From Brevibacterium sp. RIT 803 (GTDB lineage: Bacteria; Actinomycetota; Actinomycetes; Actinomycetales; Brevibacteriaceae), in assembly GCF_016892625.1 (NCBI RefSeq), contig NZ_JAFEMW010000001.1:1542293-1606292 (forward strand): a DNA stretch of 64,000 nt, given 5' to 3'. Shown here piece by piece: positions 1 to 8,464 of this stretch. Under the pieces are notes generated by a model. That model worked only from the letters and a program-made list of their open reading frames with translations. It ran no database searches and was not told the DNA's origin. A program made the position numbers and the translations under genes. Position 1 is the stretch's first letter; each line of letters opens with the position of its first letter.

Positions 1-486
1 GTCTTCCTGCACGGTGATCGCATCGGGTCCGTCGGCGACATCGGAGATTCCGCGGGCCACGTCATCGGGCCACTCCTCACCGACCGCGGATTGTGCCTGC
101 TGGCGGGTCCCGGTGTCACTGTCCCCCTCGGCGTCATCGGCTGATTCCTTGGGCATATGCCAGTCCGAGCTGGAGAAGTCACTGAGTGAGCCCACCTCGG
201 CGCCGGGGGTCATGGAATCGGACTTTGACACGTACCGGGAGACGCTGACGGAGCCCACGAACCCGAGCATCGCCAGCACGATGAGCACGGGCAGGAGATC
301 CGTGCGACCGGAGAGAGCCATGAACCCGCCCAAACCGCACATGATGGAGGCCAGCACAACGTCGGTGGCGATCATGCGATCGAGGATCGAGGGCCCGCGG
401 ACGATGCGGTAGAGGGCGATGATCGCCGATGTGGCCAGCAGCACCGAGGCTGCGACGATGAGGGTGTCGAGGACGATCTGGCTCAT
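1..486 (-). CDS. mrpF: Na+/H+ antiporter subunit MrpF, C-terminus off the window
   Basis: This is the small membrane subunit F of the multisubunit Mrp cation/proton antiporter. The first ~85 residues hold three hydrophobic segments with the family motif around IYRIVRGPSILDR-like text (here ALYRIVRGPSILDRM). The ATG shares four bases (ATGA) with the mrpE stop. MrpF proteins are normally about 90 residues. Here the frame stays open for 162 codons to the window edge, and the extra part is hydrophilic, acidic and Ser/Asp-rich. The gene is last of the visible mrp genes; mrpG is expected just outside. Family assignment is firm; the role of the tail is unknown. Confidence 0.9.
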   Translation of the reverse strand, partial: MSQIVLDTLIVAASVLLATSAIIALYRIVRGPSILDRMIATDVVLASIMCGLGGFMALSGRTDLLPVLIVLAMLGFVGSVSVSRYVSKSDSMTPGAEVGSLSDFSSSDWHMPKESADDAEGDSDTGTRQQAQSAVGEEWPDDVARGISDVADGPDAITVQED

Positions 487-1073
487 CGGGCACCTCCGCG
501 TTCATCGGCCATCGGATCGGGATTGACCTTCAGCGCGGCGAGGTCACGGTGGGAGCCGAGGGCTTTGATGAGCAGCTCTTCGATATGGTAGACCAGCTCT
601 TTGGCGGCGAGGACCTTCTCCTCGGAATCGCAGTCGAGGACGTGCAGATAGAGGACGCCCAGCGCCCGGTCGCTGTCGACGATGATCGATCCGGGGATGA
701 GGCTGGCTGTGTCGGCTACGAGTGTCATCAGAAGGTCCGAACTCGTGCGCAGGTCGCAGGCGATGACCGATCCGGCGCCCACCGCGCGCGGTCGGAATGC
801 GTACCAAGCCACCTCGACAGAGGCGATGATGAGCGAATAGAGGAACCACAGTCCGTAGCTGAGGGCGTGGATGATGTTGAACCTGCCGGAGAGCACCACC
901 GGCGGCAGGTAGAACACGCGGGTCACGACGAAGGCGAGGATGATGCCTGTGATGATGTGCATGAGCGACACCGCATCCCAGAGCATCACCCACAACAGGA
1001 CGAGGAAGAACACCAGAACGAGCTGTTGGACGAAGCTCCTGCGTTTCGTCATCCGAGGCCGGTTGGGACTCAC
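483..1073 (-). CDS. mrpE: Na+/H+ antiporter subunit MrpE
   Basis: Membrane subunit E of the Mrp antiporter, 196 residues. It shows N-terminal hydrophobic segments (VLVFFLVLLWVMLWDAV, IITGIILAFVV), a third at ALSYGLWFLYSLIIASVEV, then a soluble domain containing the family-typical stretch around PGSIIVDSD and LYLHVLD. The GTG start overlaps the mrpD stop as GTGA, so translational coupling is likely; an internal ATG seven codons later is a possible alternative. Length is a little above the usual ~160, because of the N- and C-terminal ends. The protein helps assemble the antiporter rather than conducting ions itself (family knowledge). Confidence 0.92.
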   Translation of the reverse strand: MSPNRPRMTKRRSFVQQLVLVFFLVLLWVMLWDAVSLMHIITGIILAFVVTRVFYLPPVVLSGRFNIIHALSYGLWFLYSLIIASVEVAWYAFRPRAVGAGSVIACDLRTSSDLLMTLVADTASLIPGSIIVDSDRALGVLYLHVLDCDSEEKVLAAKELVYHIEELLIKALGSHRDLAALKVNPDPMADERGGAR

Positions 1074-2653
1074 GAACCATCACCCCCGAGCACATCGCTC
1101 ACGTAGCCGACCGGCGACTGCAGGTTCTCCGCAGCACGGTTCGCCATGCCCCACAGCGGGGCCGCGAAGACAGTGAGGACGATGGAGGCGATGACAACCA
1201 CGGTGGTGGCGGCGAACATCGAACCCGGAACGCCGATCTGTGATTTCCAGGGCTTGCCCGCGAGCTTGGCCTTCTTGCGTTCGGCGAATTCTGCGACGAG
1301 CTCGTCGTTCGGCTCCTCCGCATCCGCGGGGTCTCGCCAGAACGCCAGGTTGAAGGTACGCCCGATGACATAGAGGGTCAGCAGGCTGGTCACGGTGCCG
1401 GCGACGATGAGGCTGACAGCGAGCCAGTCGTGGTCGGAGAAGCCGGCGGCGAAGAGGCCGACCTTGCCGATGAACCCGGAGAACGGCGGGATGCCGGAGA
1501 GGTTGAGGGCCGGGATGAAGAAGATGATCGACAGCGCCGGTGAGAGCACCATGAGCCCACCCAGGGACCTGGTCGAGGTCGACCCACCTCGCATTTCCAC
1601 CATTCCTATGGCCAGGAACAGCGCGGTTTGGACGATGATGTGGTGGACCGTGTAGTAGATAGCGGCAGCGAGTCCGACAGTGGTCCCCAGAGCCACACCG
1701 AAGAGCATGTAGCCGATGTGGGAGACGAGAGTGAAGGACACGATCCTCTTGATCTCCGACTGGGCGATCGCGCCTAAGATTCCGACCACCATCGTCAATG
1801 CTGCCGCTATCAGGAGAGGCACTCGCAGAGAGGACTCGGAGAACAGTAGCGTCTCGGTGCGGATGATCGCATAGATGCCGACCTTCGTCAGCAGCCCCGC
1901 GAACACAGCCGTGACCGGGGCCGGAGCGGTCGGATAGGAGTCGGGCAGCCAGAAGGACAGCGGGAAGATCGCGGCCTTGATGCCGAAGCCGATGAGCAGG
2001 AGGACATGCAGGATCATCTGCACATCCGGCGGCAGTTCGCTCAGCCGCTCTGACAGCTGCGCCATGTTCACTGTTCCGGTCGCCGAGTAGATGACGCCGA
2101 TCGCTGCCAGGAAGATGATCGAGGATACGAGCGAGACGACGACGTAGGTCACGCCCGCCCGGATACGCTCGGCCGTGGCCCCCAGAGTCAGCAGCACATA
2201 GGAGGCGACGAGGAACATCTCGAACCCGACATAGAGGTTGAAGAGATCACCGGCGAGGAAGGCGTTGGCGACGCCCGCGCACAGCACCAGATAGCTGGGG
2301 TTGAACACGGAGATCGGAGTCTCGTCCGAATCGTCGTTGGCGTCCTGGCTGAGCGCGTAGATGAGCACGCACAAGGTGACCAGGGAGGAGACGACGAGCA
2401 TGAGAGAGGAGAGCCTGTCGGCGACGAGCACGATCCCTGCGGGCGGCTCCCATCCGCCGATCGCCACGACCTGCGGGCCGTGGGCGTCGACTCCGAAGAG
2501 CATGATGAGGGAGATGATCATGACCGCGCTGAGGATCAGAATCGACACGATGTTCTGAGCCCGCGAATGCTTCGACAGCACCAGAGCCAAGCCTGCACCG
2601 AGGAGGGGCAGGAGGACGGGCAGCGGCACAAGCACGGGAAGGAGATCGATCAT
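1070..2653 (-). CDS. mrpD: Na+/H+ antiporter subunit MrpD (NuoM/N-like)
   Basis: 527-residue polytopic membrane protein of the proton-pumping complex I antiporter-like family (NuoL/M/N, MrpA/D). About 14 hydrophobic segments are visible, including the conserved core GFGIKAAIFPLSFWLPDSYPTAPAPVTAVFAGLLTKVGIYA (residues ~225-265), whose lysines correspond to the transmembrane proton path. It overlaps mrpC and mrpE by four bases on each side. With MrpA it forms the ion-translocating core of the antiporter. A hydrophilic stretch near residues 430-470 is rich in Glu/Asp/Lys. Assignment as MrpD rather than NuoN rests on operon position. Confidence 0.94.
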   Translation of the reverse strand: MIDLLPVLVPLPVLLPLLGAGLALVLSKHSRAQNIVSILILSAVMIISLIMLFGVDAHGPQVVAIGGWEPPAGIVLVADRLSSLMLVVSSLVTLCVLIYALSQDANDDSDETPISVFNPSYLVLCAGVANAFLAGDLFNLYVGFEMFLVASYVLLTLGATAERIRAGVTYVVVSLVSSIIFLAAIGVIYSATGTVNMAQLSERLSELPPDVQMILHVLLLIGFGIKAAIFPLSFWLPDSYPTAPAPVTAVFAGLLTKVGIYAIIRTETLLFSESSLRVPLLIAAALTMVVGILGAIAQSEIKRIVSFTLVSHIGYMLFGVALGTTVGLAAAIYYTVHHIIVQTALFLAIGMVEMRGGSTSTRSLGGLMVLSPALSIIFFIPALNLSGIPPFSGFIGKVGLFAAGFSDHDWLAVSLIVAGTVTSLLTLYVIGRTFNLAFWRDPADAEEPNDELVAEFAERKKAKLAGKPWKSQIGVPGSMFAATTVVVIASIVLTVFAAPLWGMANRAAENLQSPVGYVSDVLGGDGS

Positions 2654-3249
2654 TTCTTCTCCTCCGTCTCGGTTCCTTCGGAACCTCTGCCGTCCTTGTT
2701 CGCCGAGGTGGTCCCAGTCCTGGCCTTGCCCGCGCCGCTCTTCGCCCGGTCCGTGCTGACCTCGCCGTCTTCCCGCTCGTGGGGCTTGCCGTCGTCGTCG
2801 AGGTCGATGGCGCCGGTGATCGGGCTTTCGGCCTCATCGCCGAACTCGGTGTCGTCGTAGTCCGTGCTCGCCTCCGCCTCGGAGTCGATCATCTTCGTGA
2901 TCGCCACCCGCAGGTCGGCGGTGTCGTCCTGCAGTGAATCGGCGCGAACCAAGCGCCAGGAGCGATAGATCATGGCCAGCAGGAACGCTGTGACCGCGAA
3001 CGTGATGACGATGGCCGTGAGGATAAGCGCCTGTGGCAGCGGATCCGACATGCCCTCCGTGGACAAGTTCTTCCCGTCAGTCAGCGGCGGGACTCCCCTG
3101 CCTGCGGTGAGGATGATGAGGAGGTTGACTCCGTTGCCCAGGAGAATGAAACCCAGCAGCACGCGGGTCAGGGAGCGTTCGAGCATGAGGTAGATGCCAC
3201 AGGCGAAGAGGAACCCCATCGCCAGCACCATGATGAAGGGCACAGTCAT
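2650..3249 (-). CDS. mrpC: Na+/H+ antiporter subunit MrpC (NuoK-like) with long acidic tail
   Basis: The first ~110 residues are a NuoK-like three-helix membrane protein (MVLAMGFLFACGIYLML, VLLGFILLGNGVNLLIIL, ALILTAIVITFAVTAFLLAM), the usual whole of MrpC. It then continues for about 85 hydrophilic residues rich in Asp, Glu, Ser and Lys, giving 199 residues where ~115 is normal. The tail should be cytoplasmic by analogy with NuoK topology. The gene lies between mrpA and mrpD with four-base overlaps at both ends. The start overlaps the mrpA stop (ATGA). No function can be assigned to the tail from sequence alone. Confidence 0.93.
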   Translation of the reverse strand: MTVPFIMVLAMGFLFACGIYLMLERSLTRVLLGFILLGNGVNLLIILTAGRGVPPLTDGKNLSTEGMSDPLPQALILTAIVITFAVTAFLLAMIYRSWRLVRADSLQDDTADLRVAITKMIDSEAEASTDYDDTEFGDEAESPITGAIDLDDDGKPHEREDGEVSTDRAKSGAGKARTGTTSANKDGRGSEGTETEEKK

Positions 3250-6200
3250 AGTCGTCCCCCTTCCGCGCCGTTGTCCACGTCGAGGTGGTTGACACGGTCG
3301 AGGATCGAGGAGACCGCGTCGTGCTCAGCCTCGGCGCTGAAGTTCTCTGAGAGGTTGTACGACTCGTTGAGTCGGTTGGTCAGCACCATCTCATCGCGTT
3401 CCTGGTGCAGGTCCACCTCGGCGCCCAAGGATCTGAGGATGTCGAGCATGAGGCCGACGACGATGAGGTAAACGCCGATGTCGAAGAACGTCGAGGTTCC
3501 GAACGACAGGTGCCCGAGCACCGGAATGTCGCCCTCGAGATAGACGGACTTGAACACGGTGTCGCCCCAGATCCAACCGCCGACGCCAGTGAGCACGGCC
3601 ATGATCATTCCGGTTCCCAGCATGCCCGACGGGGTGAAGCGGGCCGCCTCGGCGAGTTCGAATTTGCCTCCGGCGAGGTAGCGCACGACCAGCGCCAGAC
3701 CGGCCACGAGACCACCGGCGAAGCCGCCGCCGGGATCGTTGTGGCCGGCGAAGAGGAGGTAGAGGGAGAAGATGAGGACAGCGTGGAAGACCAGGCGTGC
3801 GGTCACCTCGAGGATGATGGATCGGTTGCGTGGGGCCAGTGTGCGTCCGGCGATGAGCCAGGAGACTCGCCGCTGTGTCACATCCTCGCGCGGAGTGTCA
3901 TGGAAGTTGCCGATCTCCTCGGCGACCGGCTGGAAGCGCACCCTCCCCTGAAGCTCGGTTCCGTCACGGCGGGAGACGAAGCGATGGAGGTGTCCTTCAC
4001 GGCCGCGGACGAAGATCAGTCCGGCGATGCCGGTGCCGGCGGCGACGAGGACCGAGATCTCACCGAGGGTGTCCCAGACGCGGATGTCGACGAGCGTCAC
4101 GTTGACGATGTTCTTGCCGTGGCCGAGTTCGTAGGCGAGCTGACCGAAGTCCACGGAGACTGGGTCGCTGATGCGCACACCGGCGGCGATGAGCACAACC
4201 ACCATCATGGCCACGCCGACTGCGGCGCCGATGATGGCGCGCCAGGCCGGGGTGAAGCGTCCGGTACTCTGACCGATCCGAGCCGGGAGTCGGCGCAGGA
4301 CGAGGACGAAGACGACGATGGTGATGGTCTCGACGAGAACCTGAGTCAGGGCCAGGTCCGGGGCTCCGACGAAAGCGAAGTAGGCGACCATCGCATAGCC
4401 CGAGATTCCGGTGACGACCACGGCGGTGAAACGCTTCTTAGCGCGGGTGGCCGCGACCGCGACGATGATGAGGACCGCCGCGATGATGAAGTCGAGAGGT
4501 GTGTCGAAGAGTTTGAAATCGATGTTCCAGGTGTCGTTCGAGATCACGGCCAGACCGATGCCTGCCACGAGGACGAGGTAGATCACGCTCTGGTAGAACG
4601 GCAGCGAACCGCGCTGGGTGCGGGAGGTGACCCACAGGGCCAGCTTCTCCATCCAGTTGATCAGCTTGCTGTAGAGGTCGTGGAAGTCCAGACCCGAAGG
4701 CAGCGTCGACTGGACCTTGGCAAATGAGTCGCGAACGAAGAAGAGGCCCAGGCCGACTGCGATCGTGATCGCGGACAGGGCCAGTGCAGGTTCGAGCCCA
4801 TGCCATAGTGCCAGGTGGTAGTCGCCGTCGCCGGGGTCGATGACCGGCAGCGTCGACGTCCAGGCTCCGAAGTAGCCGTCGGTGAGCCCGGCGGCCGGCC
4901 CCAACACCACGGTGAGTACGGTGAGCATGACCGGGGAGATGATGAGTGTGATCTTCTCATCACGGCGGGCGATGTCATCGACGCCCGCTTTGCTCGAGAA
5001 CGCACCCCAGACGAAGCGCGCCGAGTAGGCCACGGTGAGCATCGAGCCGATCATCACGCCGATCAGCGCAATGATCGATGCCTTGTCCCCAGAGGCCAGC
5101 AGAGTCGAATAGACCGCTTCCTTTGCCACAAAGCCCAGCAGCGGCGGCAGGCCGGACATCGAGGCGGCGGCAATCGTGGCGCAGACGGCCACGACGGGGA
5201 AGGCCTTCCAGCCACCGGAGAGCTTCGTCAGGTCACGCGTGCCGGCACGATGGTCGATGATGCCCACGCACAGGAACAGACAGGCCTTGAATAGGGCGTG
5301 CGCGATGAGCATCGCCAGCGCGGCTTTGGTGATGTCGGGTGTACCGAAGGAGGCCATCGTCGTGAGGAACCCGAGTTGGGAGACCGTGCCGAAGGCGAGC
5401 AGTAGTTTGAGGTCGGTCTGCTTCAGGGCCTGCCAGCCGCCGATGAACATCGTGAGCAGTCCCAGCGTGAGCAGGGTCTCCGACCATCCGGGCAGTGCGT
5501 GGTAGCCCGGTGCCAGACGCAGGATGAGGTAGATCCCGGCCTTGACCATCGCCGCTGCGTGCAGGTAGGCGCTGACCGGGGTCGGTGCTGCCATGGCGCC
5601 GGGGAGCCAGAAGTGGAAGGGAAGCAGCGCAGACTTCGAGACCGCACCGACGAGGATGAGGATCACGGCCGTGACGATGACTGGCCCGGTGTCCAGACCG
5701 AGGCTGGCGCGCTCCATGAGCGTGGAGATCTGGCCAGTTCCGGTCACGGCCATCAGCAGGATCATGCCCACGAGCATGGCCAGTCCGCCGGCCGTAGTGA
5801 CGATGAGGGCCTGCAGTGCGGCCTGGCGGGAGCGACGGCGGGATTGGCTGTGGCCGATGAGGAGGTAGGAGAAGACCGTGGTGCCTTCCCAGAACAGGTA
5901 GAGCATGAGGAGCTCATCGGCGACGACGAGTCCGTACATCATTCCGGCGAAGGCCATGAAGACTGCGGCGAACCGGGCCAGTCCGGGCTCATCGGGCGGG
6001 AAGTAGCGGGCACAGTAGACGAAGACGAGGGCACCGACGCCTGTGACCAGAAGACTCATGAGCCAGGAGAGTTCGTCGAGGCGGAAGATCCCTTCGAGGC
6101 CGAGTGCCGGCAGCCAGTTCATGCTCTCGACCAGAGGCGAACCTGCAGACCCGAAGATGTCGGGGACCGTGGCCAGGCTGAAGATCAGCGCGGCGAACGG

Positions 6201-6299
6201 CACCAGAGCAAGGAAGAAGAACCCGTTGCGACCGAGGCGCCTGACCAGTGGGTACGCAATGACAGCAGCCCCGAAAAAGGCTCCTGTCATGACTATCAC
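3246..6299 (-). CDS. mrpA: Na+/H+ antiporter subunit MrpA-MrpB fusion
   Basis: 1017-residue first gene of the mrp operon. Residues ~1-600 are the NuoL-like MrpA core, with FHFWLPGAMAAPTPVSAYLHAA and further proton-path segments. Residues ~600-700 are the MrpA C-terminal extension. Residues ~840-1000 are an MrpB domain, recognisable by YLLFAGHNDPGGGFAGG. No separate mrpB is present, so this single chain supplies both. The start is a GTG placed nine bases after a clear GGAGG; an ATG three codons downstream is the alternative. The complex exchanges Na+ for protons across the cytoplasmic membrane and supports alkali and salt tolerance. Confidence 0.95.
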   Translation of the reverse strand: MIVMTGAFFGAAVIAYPLVRRLGRNGFFFLALVPFAALIFSLATVPDIFGSAGSPLVESMNWLPALGLEGIFRLDELSWLMSLLVTGVGALVFVYCARYFPPDEPGLARFAAVFMAFAGMMYGLVVADELLMLYLFWEGTTVFSYLLIGHSQSRRRSRQAALQALIVTTAGGLAMLVGMILLMAVTGTGQISTLMERASLGLDTGPVIVTAVILILVGAVSKSALLPFHFWLPGAMAAPTPVSAYLHAAAMVKAGIYLILRLAPGYHALPGWSETLLTLGLLTMFIGGWQALKQTDLKLLLAFGTVSQLGFLTTMASFGTPDITKAALAMLIAHALFKACLFLCVGIIDHRAGTRDLTKLSGGWKAFPVVAVCATIAAASMSGLPPLLGFVAKEAVYSTLLASGDKASIIALIGVMIGSMLTVAYSARFVWGAFSSKAGVDDIARRDEKITLIISPVMLTVLTVVLGPAAGLTDGYFGAWTSTLPVIDPGDGDYHLALWHGLEPALALSAITIAVGLGLFFVRDSFAKVQSTLPSGLDFHDLYSKLINWMEKLALWVTSRTQRGSLPFYQSVIYLVLVAGIGLAVISNDTWNIDFKLFDTPLDFIIAAVLIIVAVAATRAKKRFTAVVVTGISGYAMVAYFAFVGAPDLALTQVLVETITIVVFVLVLRRLPARIGQSTGRFTPAWRAIIGAAVGVAMMVVVLIAAGVRISDPVSVDFGQLAYELGHGKNIVNVTLVDIRVWDTLGEISVLVAAGTGIAGLIFVRGREGHLHRFVSRRDGTELQGRVRFQPVAEEIGNFHDTPREDVTQRRVSWLIAGRTLAPRNRSIILEVTARLVFHAVLIFSLYLLFAGHNDPGGGFAGGLVAGLALVVRYLAGGKFELAEAARFTPSGMLGTGMIMAVLTGVGGWIWGDTVFKSVYLEGDIPVLGHLSFGTSTFFDIGVYLIVVGLMLDILRSLGAEVDLHQERDEMVLTNRLNESYNLSENFSAEAEHDAVSSILDRVNHLDVDNGAEGGRL

Positions 6300-6600
6300 C
6301 GGCGGACACCTCCGTCATTTATAAGATTTGCCAGAATGTAGTGCTCAACAGTATTTTCTCACGACACCCCGCGTATCTCCCAATCAATGAGGCCGTTCGC
6401 AGTAGTCATGATGAACACATTCTGTTCAGATTCCACGCCCACTCCACACAGGTTCTGCGCAAACCTGCTCGCATCAGCCCCTTCACCGCCGGCGAAGTCG
6501 ACGTGGCAGAGAGCTGGGGCCTGGAAATTTCCACAACCGCCTGAGGCCTCGTCAGTTTCGCAACGGCCTGGGGGCGGCGGCCCGGGGACCGGAACCTGCG
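6300..6600. other. intergenic region between mrpA and the gene downstream of dcd
   Basis: About 300 bp between two minus-strand genes. It is less GC-rich near mrpA (TATTTTCTC, TTTATAAGAT), which fits a promoter region. A 67-codon plus-strand frame here has no ribosome binding site and no recognisable composition, so I see no gene. Confidence 0.5.
6319..6348 (-). promoter_or_regulatory. candidate promoter of the mrp operon
   Basis: On the minus strand TTGAGC and TTATAA stand 18 bp apart immediately upstream of mrpA. The predicted transcript start would fall at or just before the GGAGG ribosome binding site, leaving a very short leader, so the call is tentative. Confidence 0.25.
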
Positions 6601-7602
6601 TCAGCTGCGGAGCTGGCTGCTCGTGACCAGGAAGCCGGTCTCATCCAGGCCGGTGCCGTCACAGCCGATGAGCAGTTCTGCTCCGATGCTGTCGACAAGG
6701 CCGGCCACCGTGTTGCGCATTCGCCGGAAACGACGGGTCTGGACCGGCTGGTAGCGCTTCGAGTCGGTATCCATCCAGTGCACGTGGTACTCGATCAGCG
6801 GCATCTGAAGATGCTTGCCGATGATCGGCGGCACCCAGTCGGACTCCGATACGCGAATCTCAATCATGCCTGCCTTCTCGCTGATCTCCCCGAGAGGAAC
6901 GAGGAGCGAGTAGCCGTCGAGGATGACCGGTGCCGAGGGGTCGAAGAGCGGATCGTCGATCGTGGCCTGGGCCAGGACAGCCTCGTCGGGTGTCGGCAGC
7001 GCCTGCTGGAAGGCATGCGGAGCGTGCTTGCGGACTAGCGACAGCGCCACGTCGGGCTCGAGCCAATAGGACGAGTAGAGGTAGAGGTCGATCTTCGCTT
7101 CCGGGTCGGGCACGATGACCCGAGTCGGCAGGCCCGCTTCGTCCGCGAGGCGGACACCGGTGTGCAGGCGTGATGCGACACCCAGGATGAGGCTGAGCAT
7201 CCGCTCCTCCTCCCGGTCGGGCAGCCCTTCTGGGAACGCCTCATGAAGTCCGTCTGCGTCACTGAACCAGTCCGGCGGCGGGACCGGTTCGCGGTCTCGG
7301 GGGCAGTCGATGACAACCGCGTGATGAGCCCAGTCGGGAACCTCGAGCGCGGCGATCGCGGCAGCATCGAGGTCGACTCCCTCGCTCAGACGCGAATGTC
7401 GGCTCAGCTTCAGCTGACCTCTTTCATCCAGGCGGGGAGCGAGGTCGGGAAGCCTGTTGTGCACGAGCGCGAGCACATCGGAGACCTCGACCCCTTCGTC
7501 GAGGAGAAGCAGATGGAAGCCACGCAGGTCCGCCGAGACATCCGTGTCACTGACACGCTCGGCGGCCTCACGCTGCATCCGCAGCTCTCGGCGAGTGGTC
7601 AC
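6601..7602 (-). CDS. conserved-looking protein of unknown function, coupled to dcd
   Basis: 333-residue soluble, acidic protein that I do not recognise. The chosen GTG start shares GTGA with the dcd stop and lies five bases after GGAGG in the dcd 3' end; the frame is open further upstream, but only through dcd itself. No signal peptide or membrane segment is seen. Features include an early heptad-like stretch ([17 protein letters not shown]), a [10 protein letters not shown] loop in the middle and a compact C-terminal part with [20 protein letters not shown]. The overlap implies co-expression with dCTP deaminase, but no function follows from that. Reading frame confidence is high; function is unknown. 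Confidence 0.7.
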   Translation of the reverse strand: MTTRRELRMQREAAERVSDTDVSADLRGFHLLLLDEGVEVSDVLALVHNRLPDLAPRLDERGQLKLSRHSRLSEGVDLDAAAIAALEVPDWAHHAVVIDCPRDREPVPPPDWFSDADGLHEAFPEGLPDREEERMLSLILGVASRLHTGVRLADEAGLPTRVIVPDPEAKIDLYLYSSYWLEPDVALSLVRKHAPHAFQQALPTPDEAVLAQATIDDPLFDPSAPVILDGYSLLVPLGEISEKAGMIEIRVSESDWVPPIIGKHLQMPLIEYHVHWMDTDSKRYQPVQTRRFRRMRNTVAGLVDSIGAELLIGCDGTGLDETGFLVTSSQLRS

Positions 7603-8177
7603 ATGCCCCTCCGATAGAAGTTGAGGTGAGAACGGGAGGCTGTGGGACCCTGCTGCCCCTGATAGCGATTGCCGGTGGCCTGCGAACCGTAGGGGTTGAG
7701 CGCAGCCGAGCTGAGGCGGAAGAAGCAGAGCTGACCGATCTTCATTCCCGGCCACAGGGTGATGGGCAGAGTCGCGACATTCGAAAGCTCGAGAGTCACA
7801 TGACCGTTGAACCCGGGATCGATGAAGCCTGCCGTGGAGTGGGTCAGCAGCCCAAGGCGCCCCAGCGACGACTTGCCTTCCAGCCGCGCGGCCACATCAT
7901 CGGGCAGGGTGACGAGCTCGTGCGTTGAGGCGAGCACGAATTCGCCCGGGTGCAGCACGAACGGCTCTCCCGGTGCCGCCTCGACGAAGCGGGTGAGCTC
8001 GGGCTGATCGAGACTCGGGTCGATGACCGGGTATTTGTGGTTGTCGAACAGACGGAAGTAGCGATCCAGGCACACGTCAACGCTGGCCGGCTGGATCAGA
8101 GAAGGGTCATAGGGGTCGAGGGCGATGCGTCCGGAGTCGAGCTCGGCGCGAATGTCGCGATCGGAAAGGAGAGTCAC
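7599..8177 (-). CDS. dcd: dCTP deaminase
   Basis: 192-residue dCTP deaminase, converting dCTP to dUTP and ammonia in pyrimidine deoxynucleotide supply. It matches the family over its length: N-terminal LLSDRDI, the substrate/catalytic segment [23 protein letters not shown] with the active-site Glu region after it (HVTLELSN), and the C-terminal QGPTASR. The start was set at the GTG giving VTLLSDRDI, because homologues begin there; the frame upstream is open without resemblance to the family. No strong ribosome binding site is seen, so the message may be nearly leaderless. The next gene overlaps its stop. Confidence 0.95.
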   Translation of the reverse strand: MTLLSDRDIRAELDSGRIALDPYDPSLIQPASVDVCLDRYFRLFDNHKYPVIDPSLDQPELTRFVEAAPGEPFVLHPGEFVLASTHELVTLPDDVAARLEGKSSLGRLGLLTHSTAGFIDPGFNGHVTLELSNVATLPITLWPGMKIGQLCFFRLSSAALNPYGSQATGNRYQGQQGPTASRSHLNFYRRGM

Positions 8178-8464
8178 GTAACCGATGGTAGTCGCCCAGG
8201 CCCCAGGAGTGCAGTGAGCAGCACTCACGAGGGGGCGAAATTGCTCACAGACTCCGCGACACACCGGTATTTGGTAACGACTCTATAACGATCAGTGGTG
8301 TTTTTGCTGGTTTTCTCCCGTGTGTCTCCCCACAGTCGATCGTGAATGCCTTAGAGTTAGGAGCTGTACGAACCCGCGCACGATGGTGCCTTCCTCTTCT
8401 TAAGCCAAGGAATGCCGGGAGTCCATCGTCTTTCGTGGGTTGACAACGAACGAAAGGCATTACT

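Noticed and set aside
3405..4727. 440-codon plus-strand open frame opposite mrpA
   Set aside because: It is exactly antisense to the strongly conserved MrpA-MrpB gene; its Asp/Glu/His-rich composition is the antisense pattern of hydrophobic high-GC genes.
6341..6544. 67-codon plus-strand frame
   Set aside because: No ribosome site or family resemblance; sits in the promoter region of the mrp operon.
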